Below, piece after piece: positions 1 through 8,468 of a stretch of 64,000 nucleotides of DNA (the stretch's first letter is position 1; each line of letters begins with the position of its first letter). The translations under genes were made by a program, and so were the position numbers. Below the pieces are notes generated by a model. That model did no database searches, was not told where the DNA came from, and was given only the letters and a program-made list of their open reading frames with translations. Source of the DNA: Aeromicrobium yanjiei (lineage in GTDB: Bacteria > Actinomycetota > Actinomycetes > Propionibacteriales > Nocardioidaceae); NCBI RefSeq assembly GCF_009649075.1, contig NZ_CP045737.1:558001-622000 (forward strand). Reading direction: 5' to 3'.

Positions 1-463
1 TCTCCTGGACGTCGCCCGCGGCGGTCACGAGCTGGACCGCGACGATCGCGGCCGAGATGCCGAACAGCCTGCCGCCCGTGCCGTGCGTGCCGGTCGACAC
101 CGCCCCGGCCACCGACTGCGGGTCCACGTCACCGAGGTTCGGCAGGGCCAGCCCCCGCGCGTGCAGCTGGGGGTTGAGCTCGTGCAGCGAGATGCCGGCC
201 TGCACCCGGACGCGTCCGGTCGCGGCGTCGGCGCCGAGGATCGCGTTCATGCGGTCGAGCCGCAGCAGGACGCCGTCCGTCGCCGCGATCGCGGTGAACG
301 AGTGGCTCGCGCCGACCGCCTTTACCGGGAGCCCGGCGGCGACGGCCTCGCGAACGACCCGGACGACCTCGGCGGTCGATCCGGGATGCGCGATGCGCAC
401 GGGGTGCGTCGTGACGTTGCGGCCCCAGTTCTGCCACGTTGGTGAGGTCGTCCGAGCCGTCAT
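1..463 (-). CDS. FAD-binding sugar-lactone/alditol oxidase, N-terminal part (cut by window edge)
   Basis: The first 154 codons of a minus-strand gene that runs off the left edge. The N-terminus looks like the FAD-binding (PCMH) domain of the vanillyl-alcohol-oxidase superfamily, subgroup D-arabinono-1,4-lactone/L-gulonolactone/alditol oxidase. GASHSF at residues 51-56 matches the conserved GxxHS loop, whose histidine is the covalent flavin site in several members, and HGTGG lies at 127-131. The likely reaction is oxidation of a sugar lactone or polyol with O2 as acceptor. The ATG at 463 overlaps the stop of the upstream deaminase/aldolase gene by 4 nt (ATGA), so the two are probably translationally coupled. 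The substrate cannot be assigned because the C-terminal substrate domain is outside the window. Confidence 0.85.
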   Translation of the reverse strand, partial: MTARTTSPTWQNWGRNVTTHPVRIAHPGSTAEVVRVVREAVAAGLPVKAVGASHSFTAIAATDGVLLRLDRMNAILGADAATGRVRVQAGISLHELNPQLHARGLALPNLGDVDPQSVAGAVSTGTHGTGGRLFGISAAIVAVQLVTAAGDVQE

Positions 464-1623
464 CCGAAGTTCCTGCCCTCTCCGCGATACGTCGGCGTGA
501 GGTCCACGGAGCCGTCCGCCCCGACCACCGCGACCTGGTCGAAGCGCTCGCACATCTCACCGGCCTTGGCGTAGCGCATGACGACGCGGTCGCCGATGGA
601 CAGGCCTCGGGCCGCGTCGCCCTTGACCGGGCTCTGCACCTCACCGGCGCCCTCGGTGCCGATCGCCATGAGACCCTCGGGCCAGGTGGGCGCAGGCTGA
701 CGGTTCTTGTTGGTCGGGCCCGAGGCGACGTATCCCCCCGCGAACAGGGTCGCGATGTCCGGGGCCGGCTTGCGCACGACCGACAGCACGAAGTACGCCG
801 CGGGGCGCGACGTGAAGGCGTCATAGCCGTCGAACAGGACGGGGGAGAACAGGCCGGAGCCCGCGGTCAGCTCGGTGATCGCACGGTCCCGCCCGGTGAC
901 CTCGAGGCTCCCGGTCCCGCCGGCGTTCACGATCTCCAGATCGGCGTGCTGCCGCACGGCGTCCACGACCCGGGTGCGCCGCTCGAGGAGCTCGGCGGCC
1001 GACCGCTTCTTGACCAGGCGCACCGCGCGGGAGGAGTCGGGCAGTCCCGCGATCTGCGCGTCGTAGAACATCAGTCCCACGAGGTCGAAGCCGCGCCGCT
1101 TCTCGATCGCCGCGGCCAGGGCCCCGGCCTGCGCAGCCGAGTGGACGGGGGAGCGCCGGACGCCGAGGTGGACGGGGCCCAGCTTGAGCGAGGCGTCCAC
1201 GTCGATGCACACCCGGATCGGCGGGTGGTCGGCGCCGAGCAGGGAATCGATGTGGTCGAGCGACTCGGTGCTGTCCACCATGACGGTGATCGCGGCCAGC
1301 CGGGCTTCGTCGGCGACGAGGGCCTCCAGGGCCGTCCGGCTGGTGGTCGGATAGGCCAGGAGGACGTCGTCCGCCCCGTGGTCGACGAGCCAGTTGGACT
1401 CCGCGAGCGAGTAGGACATGATCCCTGCGAACCCGTCACGGGCGAGGGTCTGGTCGATGATCGAGCGGACGCGCACGGACTTGCTCGCGACGCGGATCGG
1501 CACGCCGGCGGCACGGCGGACCAGGTCCGACGCATTGGCCCACAGCGCCGGGGCGTCGACCACGGCGAACGGCGTGTCCAGGGCTGCCGTCGCGTCGAGC
1601 AGGCGGTCGTACGGCTGTGGCAT
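460..1623 (-). CDS. PLP-dependent amino acid deaminase/aldolase (D-threonine aldolase / DSD1-like family)
   Basis: A 387-residue fold-type III PLP enzyme: alanine-racemase-like barrel followed by a D-serine-dehydratase-like C-terminal domain. The motif VASKSVR near residues 45-51 carries the expected Schiff-base lysine, and NAGGTGS plus FAGGYVASGP are phosphate-binding and C-terminal domain landmarks. Family members cleave beta-hydroxy-D-amino acids or deaminate D-serine; the substrate is not readable here. The start at 1623 is preferred over an ATG 18 nt upstream (1641) because CATACT at 1635-1630 lies exactly 6 nt before it, giving a leaderless transcript. It overlaps the FAD oxidase by 4 nt, forming a two-gene operon that may handle related small metabolites. 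Confidence 0.85.
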   Translation of the reverse strand: MPQPYDRLLDATAALDTPFAVVDAPALWANASDLVRRAAGVPIRVASKSVRVRSIIDQTLARDGFAGIMSYSLAESNWLVDHGADDVLLAYPTTSRTALEALVADEARLAAITVMVDSTESLDHIDSLLGADHPPIRVCIDVDASLKLGPVHLGVRRSPVHSAAQAGALAAAIEKRRGFDLVGLMFYDAQIAGLPDSSRAVRLVKKRSAAELLERRTRVVDAVRQHADLEIVNAGGTGSLEVTGRDRAITELTAGSGLFSPVLFDGYDAFTSRPAAYFVLSVVRKPAPDIATLFAGGYVASGPTNKNRQPAPTWPEGLMAIGTEGAGEVQSPVKGDAARGLSIGDRVVMRYAKAGEMCERFDQVAVVGADGSVDLTPTYRGEGRNFG

Positions 1624-1629
1624 CTCGTC

Positions 1630-1670
1630 AGTATGTCGCACCGCGGTTCCACGTCCCGGTCACCGATACT
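1630..1670. promoter_or_regulatory. Back-to-back -10 elements for divergent leaderless genes
   Basis: On the minus strand CATACT (1635-1630) stands 6 nt before the deaminase start. On the plus strand GATACT (1665-1670) stands 6 nt before the lipoprotein start at 1677. The 29 bp between them must hold both -35 regions, so the two promoters overlap and probably compete. No clear -35 hexamers are visible. Confidence 0.5.
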
Positions 1671-1676
1671 GGAACG

Positions 1677-2492
1677 ATGCGCAGACTTCTCGGGACGTTC
1701 GTGGCAGGGCTCGTGGTGTGTGCCGGGTGCACCTCCGGATCCGACGAGCAGCCCTCGCCCGCACCGGCCAGCCCGCCGGCGTTGTCCCTCGCGTCCCTGG
1801 ACCTCGGCTGGTCCACGGCGCAGGGCAAGCTCGACGCCGGCGATCCGCCGCCGGCCCCCGAAGGCGTCAACCCCCTCACGTACGAGCGCATGGCCGCGGA
1901 CCTCGCGAGCTGGGCGCGGGTCACGACGGTCGACGACTCGGTGTGGCACGCGGCCAAGCCGGTCGACGCCGTGTCCGAGGTGCTTCCGGCCCGGGCCGCC
2001 GCGGCACTGCGCAAGCAGGCCCGGAGCGCGGTCTCTCCGCGGCTCGCGGTCGCCAACGTGTTCGCCGACGACGTCACGGTGCTCGGCACCCCACAGGTGT
2101 CCACTGCCTGGCAGGTGTCGCAGGCCGACGACGAGGACGGCAAGCCCTACGTCGTGCTCGAGCTGCAGACCCGCGCCGCGTACGAGGTGCGCCTCGGCTC
2201 GGACGGACCCGTCCGGGTGATCGGGATGCTCCGCGTGCACGGGCTCAGCGCGTACGCCGACACGACGGACGACTTCGGCGTCAGCGGGGGCTGGCAGGAG
2301 TTCGGTGCGGGCGACTGCGCCCTCGCGCTGGACGACCAGCTCGTCCCTGAATCGGACCTGGAGGAGACCCGCTCCGACCTGCAGACCTTCCAGCGGGTCG
2401 GCGACGCGGACGATGTCGAGATGCCCGATCTGGGTGACGACGAGCAGGTCGACGCGGACTATCTCCAGCGGTGCCGGGCGGGCCAGGTCTAG
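1677..2492 (+). CDS. Putative lipoprotein of unknown function
   Basis: A 271-residue exported protein. It has a short positively charged start (MRRLL), a hydrophobic segment and a lipobox-like VCAGC with the acceptor Cys at residue 18; Cys rather than Leu/Val at -3 is unusual. A low-complexity Ser/Pro/Ala linker follows, then a soluble domain with one later cysteine pair that could form a disulfide. I do not recognise a catalytic family; it resembles the many actinobacterial surface lipoproteins without assigned role. The start at 1677 is supported by GATACT 6 nt upstream and by the signal peptide beginning there; the frame is open further upstream without coding character. It lies upstream of the tRNA gene and is transcribed away from the deaminase. 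Confidence 0.75.
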   Translation: MRRLLGTFVAGLVVCAGCTSGSDEQPSPAPASPPALSLASLDLGWSTAQGKLDAGDPPPAPEGVNPLTYERMAADLASWARVTTVDDSVWHAAKPVDAVSEVLPARAAAALRKQARSAVSPRLAVANVFADDVTVLGTPQVSTAWQVSQADDEDGKPYVVLELQTRAAYEVRLGSDGPVRVIGMLRVHGLSAYADTTDDFGVSGGWQEFGAGDCALALDDQLVPESDLEETRSDLQTFQRVGDADDVEMPDLGDDEQVDADYLQRCRAGQV

Positions 2493-2528
2493 ACCTCGCT
2501 ACGATGGACCCCGGGCCTCGGCCCGTAC

Positions 2529-2604
2529 GCCTCTGTAGCTCAGTTGGTAGAGCGCCTTACTTGTAATAAGGATGTCGCGGGTTCGAATCCTGTCGGAGGC
2601 TCCA
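2529..2604 (+). tRNA. tRNA-Thr (anticodon TGT), CCA encoded
   Basis: A complete cloverleaf. The 7-bp acceptor stem GCCTCTG/CGGAGGC has one G-U pair. The D arm is GCTC/GAGC, the anticodon stem CCTTA/TAAGG carries loop CTTGTAA, and the T arm is GCGGG/CCTGT (one G-U pair) with TTCGAAT. Discriminator T is followed by encoded CCA at 2602-2604. The anticodon TGT (2562-2564) reads ACA and, by wobble, ACG. The HNH gene converges on it 7 bp downstream. No integrase or attachment repeat is visible nearby. Confidence 0.98.
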
Positions 2605-2611
2605 CGTGAGT

Positions 2612-3796
2612 TCAAGCGGCGACGTACTCCATGACGAAGTGGGTCGCGGGTGGGTGGATCTCGATGACGATCGGCTCAGGTGGCGGTTGCGGTGGGCTGG
2701 TCGACCAGTGCAGCGGGCCGTGGCCCTTGAGGGTGTGATGTCGTCGGCACAGCGGTCCCATGTTGTCTCCGGTCGTGGGACCGGCCGGATGCGGTATCCG
2801 GTGGTCGAGATCGCACCGCTCCGACGGCACCATGCACCCGGGCGCCTGACATACCCCGTGGAGGAACTGCAGAGCGACGGCCAGGGTGTCGGGGGCGAAC
2901 CGGCCCACGTACTCGTGGGAAAGGACGTCGTCGGTGACGGGGTCGACGACCATGCGGTGCCAGAACGTGCTCCCGGTCGCAATCACGTCCGCAAGCCACG
3001 GGGCGGGCACAGCCCAGGCGCCGTCGGTGGACTCCGCGAACCCTGGTGTCGCACCGGCGAGGACGTCGGCTGAGACGGTGACGGCGATGTTGGCGTCGAT
3101 GCCCGACTTCGCGGCCTCGGAGCTGGTGCACCAGGCGACCAGCGCGTCGGCTTCGCGCTGCGCCACGGTGCGGTCGTCGTCGAGATCGGCCGGCTTGCGA
3201 GCTTCCTTGCGCAGACGGGCCTCGATGGCCGCTGCCTGATGGGACGGCAGGTAGGCGTTCAACCAGGACATCGAGTCGTCGCCATGAGTGACCGTCACGC
3301 GCCGGTCGGCGCGCTCGGTGTCGGCTCGTTCGGTGGCGAGGTCGGCCTCGACCCGCTGGACGAACCGGCGCAGCCACTGCTGCAGCTCGGCGCCGGTGTG
3401 GCTGGTGGCGTAGCCGATCACCCGGCTTTCGAGGCGGGCGATGGACTCGTCGCGGTGCAGCTTCTCGATGGTCGAGCTGATGTCACTCACCCGGTTGAAG
3501 TCGATCAACCCGTCGACGAACGCAGCCCAGACCTGCGGAGTCTTCTCGCGCACGCGATCGGCGATCGACAGTCTCAGGTGGATCTGCGCCTCGGACATCC
3601 CGGTGGCCTCGCCGATCGTCAGCGCGATCGCGGATCGCTCGATCTTGCGCCGCAGAGACGACTCGATCAGTGCAGTGCGGGCCACCTCCGCGTCGCGATA
3701 GTCGACCATCCGGCCAATCGCGTACGCCTCGGCTCGGGCCTGCCAGCGCACGACGTCGGACAGATCCTCTGTCGTCGGTGCTGTGCTGGTGGCCAT
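2612..3796 (-). CDS. DUF222 domain protein with C-terminal HNH endonuclease motif
   Basis: A 394-residue protein of the actinobacterial 13E12/DUF222 family. A long helical DUF222 region occupies about residues 20-280, followed by an HNH nuclease motif near residues 325-365: CQAPGC, then DLDHRI (metal-binding His), then DNMGPLCRRHH. Members occur in many copies in actinobacterial genomes. They are presumed DNA endonucleases, possibly mobile, but biological targets are not established. The start at 3796 is supported by TAGGTT (3808-3803) lying exactly 6 nt upstream. It stands alone and is convergent with tRNA-Thr. The nuclease residues look intact. Function beyond the family motif is inference. 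Confidence 0.85.
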   Translation of the reverse strand: MATSTAPTTEDLSDVVRWQARAEAYAIGRMVDYRDAEVARTALIESSLRRKIERSAIALTIGEATGMSEAQIHLRLSIADRVREKTPQVWAAFVDGLIDFNRVSDISSTIEKLHRDESIARLESRVIGYATSHTGAELQQWLRRFVQRVEADLATERADTERADRRVTVTHGDDSMSWLNAYLPSHQAAAIEARLRKEARKPADLDDDRTVAQREADALVAWCTSSEAAKSGIDANIAVTVSADVLAGATPGFAESTDGAWAVPAPWLADVIATGSTFWHRMVVDPVTDDVLSHEYVGRFAPDTLAVALQFLHGVCQAPGCMVPSERCDLDHRIPHPAGPTTGDNMGPLCRRHHTLKGHGPLHWSTSPPQPPPEPIVIEIHPPATHFVMEYVAA

Positions 3797-3872
3797 ACCT
3801 CAAACCTAGGGGTGCCCACTGACACTCCTTCCTGCGAGCGCAGGGGTTTCGGCGGGTGTCGGTGCAGATCGC

Positions 3873-4568
3873 CTAGGCGTCCGCGGGTGCCACGCTCTTG
3901 CGTCGCCAGACCCAGTCGCTCGGCATCGAGATGCCGTCCAAGCCGGTGCCCTGGAAGATCAGCCGGTACGCGTCGGGGCTCTCCTGCCGCTGCTGGTCAA
4001 GGCCACGGTTCACGTGGGACCACAGCGGCGTGCTGCTGGCTGAGCCGAGGTACTCGCCGGTCTTGGTGCCCGGCAGGGCCTGCGTCGGCATGCCGAGGCT
4101 GGTCAGCAGCTGACGTGCGTGCGAGTCCATGATCATCACGACGAACTCGATGTCGTTGGCGTAGATCGCCCGGATGAGGCCGTGGTAGAGCGCGCTCGCG
4201 CACAGGCCTCCCCGTCCGGCGCCGGGTCGGACCGCGATGGTCGCGATGTCCCACGTCCGGTCGGGGTTGATGCCGGCCGAGCGTGCCGACCTCAGGCCGT
4301 CGACGTGCCACGGCGGGCGGCTCACGTCGTTCAGCGTCTTCAGGCCGGCGGGCCCGGGGGCGATGAACCGGGCGACGGCCACCGCGCGGCCGTCGTCCTC
4401 GAGAATCGTCATGAAGCCGGTCGAGTCCTCGTACGCGCCGTACTCGACCTCGAACTCCTCGGCGGTGTTGCCGTAGGCCTCGAGGAAGACGTCCGCCTCG
4501 CACTGCCGGGCAGCGGCCAGCTCGTCGCCCACCGGGTCGAACACGAATCTCAGCGGTGCAGAAGTCAT
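3873..4568 (-). CDS. GNAT-fold protein resembling N-acyl amino acid synthases (FeeM/LuxI-like superfamily)
   Basis: A 231-residue soluble protein without a strong named family. The N-terminal layout is reminiscent of LuxI/FeeM-type N-acyl synthases: an acidic/aromatic stretch (EADVFLEAYGN), a strand containing GFMTILED, then AVAVARFI and a DIATIAVRPG strand leading to a Gly-rich loop (GAGRGGLCA). Such enzymes move an acyl chain from ACP or CoA to an amino group. It is translated directly after the GGDEF-EAL gene: the ATG at 4568 overlaps that gene's stop by 4 nt (ATGA), which implies a linked role, perhaps a signal-controlled acylation. Alternatives are an ordinary acetyltransferase or a diverged, inactive GNAT. 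The catalytic assignment is tentative. Confidence 0.5.
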   Translation of the reverse strand: MTSAPLRFVFDPVGDELAAARQCEADVFLEAYGNTAEEFEVEYGAYEDSTGFMTILEDDGRAVAVARFIAPGPAGLKTLNDVSRPPWHVDGLRSARSAGINPDRTWDIATIAVRPGAGRGGLCASALYHGLIRAIYANDIEFVVMIMDSHARQLLTSLGMPTQALPGTKTGEYLGSASSTPLWSHVNRGLDQQRQESPDAYRLIFQGTGLDGISMPSDWVWRRKSVAPADA

Positions 4569-6892
4569 CGTGACTCCTTCCTCTCTTGCTCAGGTCTGTC
4601 CAGCTCGGTTTCGGATGCCGCCGACGGCGACGGGACGAGCTCGCGGTCCGCTGCGGCTCGCTCGCTGAGCCACGCGTCGATCTGCCACGGGGGCATCGGT
4701 CGCCCGATGTGATATCCCTGCACCTCGTCGATGCCCATCGCCACCAAGGCAGCGAGATCCGCGGCGTTCTCGACGCCCTCGGCGACAATACGCATCTCCA
4801 GGGCGTGTGCGAGCTGAATGGTCGAAGCCACGATCATCCGGCTGCGATCGTCGGTCGCGACGTCCCCGATCAGCGTGCGGTCGATCTTGAGCTCCTGCAC
4901 CGGCAGGTTGCGCAGGTACGCGAGCGAGGAGAACCCCGTGCCGTAGTCGTCGATCGAGATCTGGACGCCGTGGTCACGCAGCTCGAGGAGGATCTCACGG
5001 GTGTGCTGCGGGTCGGCGAGGAAGGAATCCTCGGTCACCTCGAGCACGAGGCGGTCCGGCGGCACCTTCACCCGGTCGATGGCGGCGAACAGGTGCGGCA
5101 GGAAGGTCGGGCCGAGCAGCTCGGGGGGAGCGCAGTTGATCGCGACGTTGAGGTCCACGCCTGCTTCGTGGCGGGCCTGGAGGTCGTCGACGACCTGCGT
5201 GACCACGGACTCGGAGAGCTTGCCCATCAGGCCGGCGCGCCTGGCGGCCGGCAGGAACGTGACCGGGCTGATGACGCCCTGCGTGGGATGGCGCCAGCGG
5301 ACGAGCGCCTCGAGCCCGCAGACCCGCATCGTCGCCGCGTCGACCTGCGGCTGGTACCAGACCTCGATCTGGCCCTCGGCGATTCCCCGCCGCAGCTCCT
5401 CGGCCAGCTTCAGACGCGAACGGGTGAACTCGTCCAGCTCGGCGTCGTAGAGCGCCGCGCCCAGGCCAGAGTTCTTGGCCTGGTACATCGCGACGTCCGC
5501 ACGGCGCATGACCTCGCCGCCGTCCTGGTCGCCCGGTCCGGCGACCGTGACCCCGATCGAGCCCGCCGGCGAGATCTCGATCCCCTCGACCGAGATGGGC
5601 TTGGCGAGCTCTGCCAGCACGCTCTGGGCCGTCTCCATCAGCTCGATCTCGTCGGTGGTCCGCATGATGATCGCGAACTCGTCGCCGCCCAGACGGGCGA
5701 CCCGGGCCGGCAGCTCCACCGCCTCGCGCAGGCGGACCCCGACGAGCATCAGGACCGTGTCACCTGCGCGGTGGCCGAGCGAGTCGTTGATCTCCTTGAA
5801 GCCGTCGAGGTCGAGCAGCATGAGGGCCAGGGGGGTGCGATCGGCCAGGCCCTCGGACAGCCATGCGCGCACGGCCCGCCGGTTGGGCAGCTTGGTCAGG
5901 TCGTCGGTCTGGGACAGCGCGAAGGCGTCGTTCGCGCGGTTGGCGTCCCTGAGGGCCAGGGCCAGACGGGCACCGACGGCAGCCAGGGTCAGCATCGCGG
6001 GGGGCAGCATGTAGTAGCCGAGCGTCTGGTCGGGACGAACCGTCAGCACCGCGAGGGCGATGACGCCGGCACCGACCAGCACGAACGTGTCGCCGGATCG
6101 CGGGACCGCGCGGATCACGGTCTGCGCGGGCCGGCAGGCGGCCGCGACGAGGAGCGAGAACCCGGCACCCCAGAGGGCGTAGCTGAGGGTGCCGAAGTCG
6201 TAGGTGGTGGCTGATCCCTGCAGGGCCAGGCCCGAGTCCGCGACTGCCAGCAGGACGAACGCCATGCCGGTCATCCAGGACTTGCGGCGGTCGATCCGCG
6301 TCTGGAGCAGCGACTGCCCCAGGACCACGAGCGCGAGGATCATGTCGGCCATCGGATAGATCAACGCCAGCAGCAGTGACGAGCCCTCCTGGTGGGAGAC
6401 GGCCCGCACCGGTGTGACCAGCAGGAGCGAGGCCAGGCAGGCGGTTCCTCCGCAGATGATGATGATGTCGAGCCAGGCGCGGGCCGGGCGGGACTGGCGG
6501 CGGTCCACGTCGCGCAGCAGATATCCGGCCATCCCGAGGTAGGAGAGCAGGAAGAGCCACTCACCCGGCGCGGGGAACTGGGTCTGGCCGTCGACCCGCG
6601 CGGCGTTGACCGAGATCGACCCCACCGACCAGGCCGCGATCGACGCGAGCAGCAGCAGGAGGGTCGTCCGCCGCCCGGGGTGCAGGAATGACACCAGGGC
6701 GAGGCGCAGGACGAGCAGCGGGAAGAAGATGGCCAGGGAGGTGAGCACGACCTCGGGGGTCTTGACGTCGGCCGCCGGCTTGGTGATCTCGTTGACCACC
6801 AGGCCCGTGGTCATCACCGCCCACGGCAGCGGTGCCACGATGGCCTGCGCGACGTTGACCCGCGAACGCACTGATTCATCCGTTGGGCGCAT
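4565..6892 (-). CDS. Membrane-bound GGDEF-EAL cyclic-di-GMP turnover protein
   Basis: A 775-residue protein that makes and/or degrades cyclic di-GMP at the membrane. About 300 N-terminal residues form eight to ten hydrophobic segments and probably act as the sensor. The GGDEF domain follows (DDLTKLPNR, FKEINDSLGH, then an intact GGDEF after VARL), then the EAL domain with LEALVRW, LEVTED, IDDYGTG, ELKIDR and EGVEN, all consistent with an active phosphodiesterase. The positions where an RxxD inhibitory site would sit read ELPA, so product inhibition of the cyclase is probably absent. It overlaps the PLP decarboxylase by 17 nt upstream and the acyl-synthase-like gene by 4 nt downstream. Net activity cannot be predicted from sequence. 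Confidence 0.93.
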   Translation of the reverse strand: MRPTDESVRSRVNVAQAIVAPLPWAVMTTGLVVNEITKPAADVKTPEVVLTSLAIFFPLLVLRLALVSFLHPGRRTTLLLLLASIAAWSVGSISVNAARVDGQTQFPAPGEWLFLLSYLGMAGYLLRDVDRRQSRPARAWLDIIIICGGTACLASLLLVTPVRAVSHQEGSSLLLALIYPMADMILALVVLGQSLLQTRIDRRKSWMTGMAFVLLAVADSGLALQGSATTYDFGTLSYALWGAGFSLLVAAACRPAQTVIRAVPRSGDTFVLVGAGVIALAVLTVRPDQTLGYYMLPPAMLTLAAVGARLALALRDANRANDAFALSQTDDLTKLPNRRAVRAWLSEGLADRTPLALMLLDLDGFKEINDSLGHRAGDTVLMLVGVRLREAVELPARVARLGGDEFAIIMRTTDEIELMETAQSVLAELAKPISVEGIEISPAGSIGVTVAGPGDQDGGEVMRRADVAMYQAKNSGLGAALYDAELDEFTRSRLKLAEELRRGIAEGQIEVWYQPQVDAATMRVCGLEALVRWRHPTQGVISPVTFLPAARRAGLMGKLSESVVTQVVDDLQARHEAGVDLNVAINCAPPELLGPTFLPHLFAAIDRVKVPPDRLVLEVTEDSFLADPQHTREILLELRDHGVQISIDDYGTGFSSLAYLRNLPVQELKIDRTLIGDVATDDRSRMIVASTIQLAHALEMRIVAEGVENAADLAALVAMGIDEVQGYHIGRPMPPWQIDAWLSERAAADRELVPSPSAASETELDRPEQERKESR

Positions 6893-8213
6893 GGCACTCC
6901 AGGGTCTTCAGGACGAGATCGACGTCATCGGTCGAGGTCAGTGGGTTGACGAAGCACAGGCGGAGCACCGATTCGCCGTCGAACGTGGTGGGGGTGACCA
7001 GCGCGAGGCCGTTGGCCTGGATCTCGGCGGACCAGGCCGAGTAGTGCTCCGCGGTCCACCCGCGTCGCCGGAACAGGACGACGGACAGGTGCGGCTCGGT
7101 GACGATCTCGAGATGAGGGAGCGTCTCGATCTGCTTGGCCGCGTATTCCGCGACCGCGAGGCACTGCTCGACCGCGTCGACGTACGCATCTGTGCCGTTG
7201 GCCACGAGCGAGGCCCACACCGGCACCCCGCGGGCGCGGCGGGTCAGGTGGGCGGCGTAGTCGGCGGGGTTGTCGGCCCCGTCGTCCTCGACCGCCTCGA
7301 GGTACACCGCGCGCTGCTGGTGGGCAGCCCGCGCGATCGCGGGGTCGAGGTAGAGCACCGCAGCGCAGTCGAACGGTGTGAAGAGCCACTTGTGCGGATC
7401 GATCGTGACCGAGTCGGCGTGCTGGATCCCGTCGAACTCGGCGCGGCGGCCGGGTGCCAGGAGCGCGGCACCGCCGTACGCGGCGTCGACGTGCAGCCAG
7501 ATCCCGCGCACCTCGCAGCACTCGGCGATCTCGCGCAGGGCGTCGATCGCCCCGGTGTTGGTTGCGCCCGCGTTGGCGACGACGGCGACCACGTCGTCGG
7601 GGTCGAGGCCGTCCAGCACGGCAGTGAGCTCATCGGCGTGGAGCGGACGGTCGGGGGTGCCGACCGAGAGCACCTGGCACCCCATGATCCCGGCCGCGGC
7701 GCGGACCGAGGAGTGGGTCGAGGCGCTCGCCACGATGATGCCGGGCATCCCTCCGCGCTCGGTGACCCGTTGATGGCGGGCGGTGACGAGTGCGCTGAGG
7801 TTGGCCAACGACCCGCCGGCCACGAACACCCCATGCGACTGCTCGGGATAGCCGATGGTGTCGCACAGCCACCGGATCGCCACGCGCTCGGCCGCGACGA
7901 CGTCACCGGCCTCGAGCTCGCTGCCGCCGTAGACCGCAGCGGCCGACAGGGCGGCGTCCGCGATGACGGCGGCCGGCGTCGGGGAGCCGCCGACGAACGC
8001 CAGGTAGCGGGGATGGTCGGTGGGGAAGCTCGAGGGCAGGAGGACGTCGCGCAACGCAGCCCAGGTCGCGCGGATCCCGATGCCCGAGCCGGTCACCTCG
8101 GGGAGCGCTGCCGCTCCGGCGGGGCGCGGGGGAACCGGTGCGTCGCGGCGGTCGGCGATCCAGCTCGCGAGCTCGCCCAGCACTTGCCGATCCTGGAGCG
8201 CGAAGTCGTGCAC
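6876..8213 (-). CDS. PLP-dependent group II amino acid decarboxylase
   Basis: A 445-residue member of the aromatic-L-amino-acid/diaminobutyrate/glutamate decarboxylase family (fold type I). HVDAAYGG supplies the PLP-pyridine aspartate and TIDPHKWLF the Schiff-base lysine. Other landmarks are FVAGGSLANL and the C-terminal LRLCFVNP. The reaction is decarboxylation of an amino acid to an amine; aromatic amino acids or 2,4-diaminobutyrate are the likely substrates. The start codon is GTG (8213). A TAGGAT hexamer stands 12 nt upstream of it. It heads a minus-strand operon with the GGDEF-EAL and acyl-synthase-like genes; an amine it produces could be the acceptor for the latter, but this is speculation. 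Confidence 0.85.
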   Translation of the reverse strand: MHDFALQDRQVLGELASWIADRRDAPVPPRPAGAAALPEVTGSGIGIRATWAALRDVLLPSSFPTDHPRYLAFVGGSPTPAAVIADAALSAAAVYGGSELEAGDVVAAERVAIRWLCDTIGYPEQSHGVFVAGGSLANLSALVTARHQRVTERGGMPGIIVASASTHSSVRAAAGIMGCQVLSVGTPDRPLHADELTAVLDGLDPDDVVAVVANAGATNTGAIDALREIAECCEVRGIWLHVDAAYGGAALLAPGRRAEFDGIQHADSVTIDPHKWLFTPFDCAAVLYLDPAIARAAHQQRAVYLEAVEDDGADNPADYAAHLTRRARGVPVWASLVANGTDAYVDAVEQCLAVAEYAAKQIETLPHLEIVTEPHLSVVLFRRRGWTAEHYSAWSAEIQANGLALVTPTTFDGESVLRLCFVNPLTSTDDVDLVLKTLECHAPNG

Positions 8214-8468
8214 GTCGCCCCGCCGATCCTAGAAGTGAGTCGCGAACGGTCACCCGCATGAACCTCTGACGCCGGCCCTTGTCGCGTCGTCCCAGCCGCG
8301 CGAGAACAGGATAGCGGGACGAGCCTCCGCCCGGGGCTGAGACGTGGCCGCGTCCGTGCCGTCGTGACCACACCGTTGCGCGGGAGGTCGCCGCCGTCCT
8401 AGCGTGAGGTGTCCGCGCGACGAGCCGGGAAGGCCCCGAACCGTGGCGTGAGGACCTCCGGAGGACTG
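8214..8468. other. Intergenic region between divergent genes; no gene seen
   Basis: 255 bp between the decarboxylase and VOC genes. Frames here look non-coding and carry the TAGGAT hexamer for the decarboxylase (8231-8226, minus strand). A Shine-Dalgarno (GGAGG) stands just before the VOC start. I see no RNA fold or repeat that I can name. Confidence 0.5.

Noticed and set aside
439..2220. Long plus-strand open frame of 593 codons, opposite the deaminase gene
   Set aside because: It is antisense to a well-supported gene, with the Arg/Gly/Pro-rich composition of a shadow frame in GC-rich DNA.
2529..3796. Integration site at tRNA-Thr with the HNH gene as cargo
   Set aside because: No integrase, no repeated tRNA 3' end, and no shift in base composition; DUF222-HNH genes are common chromosomal genes in Actinobacteria.
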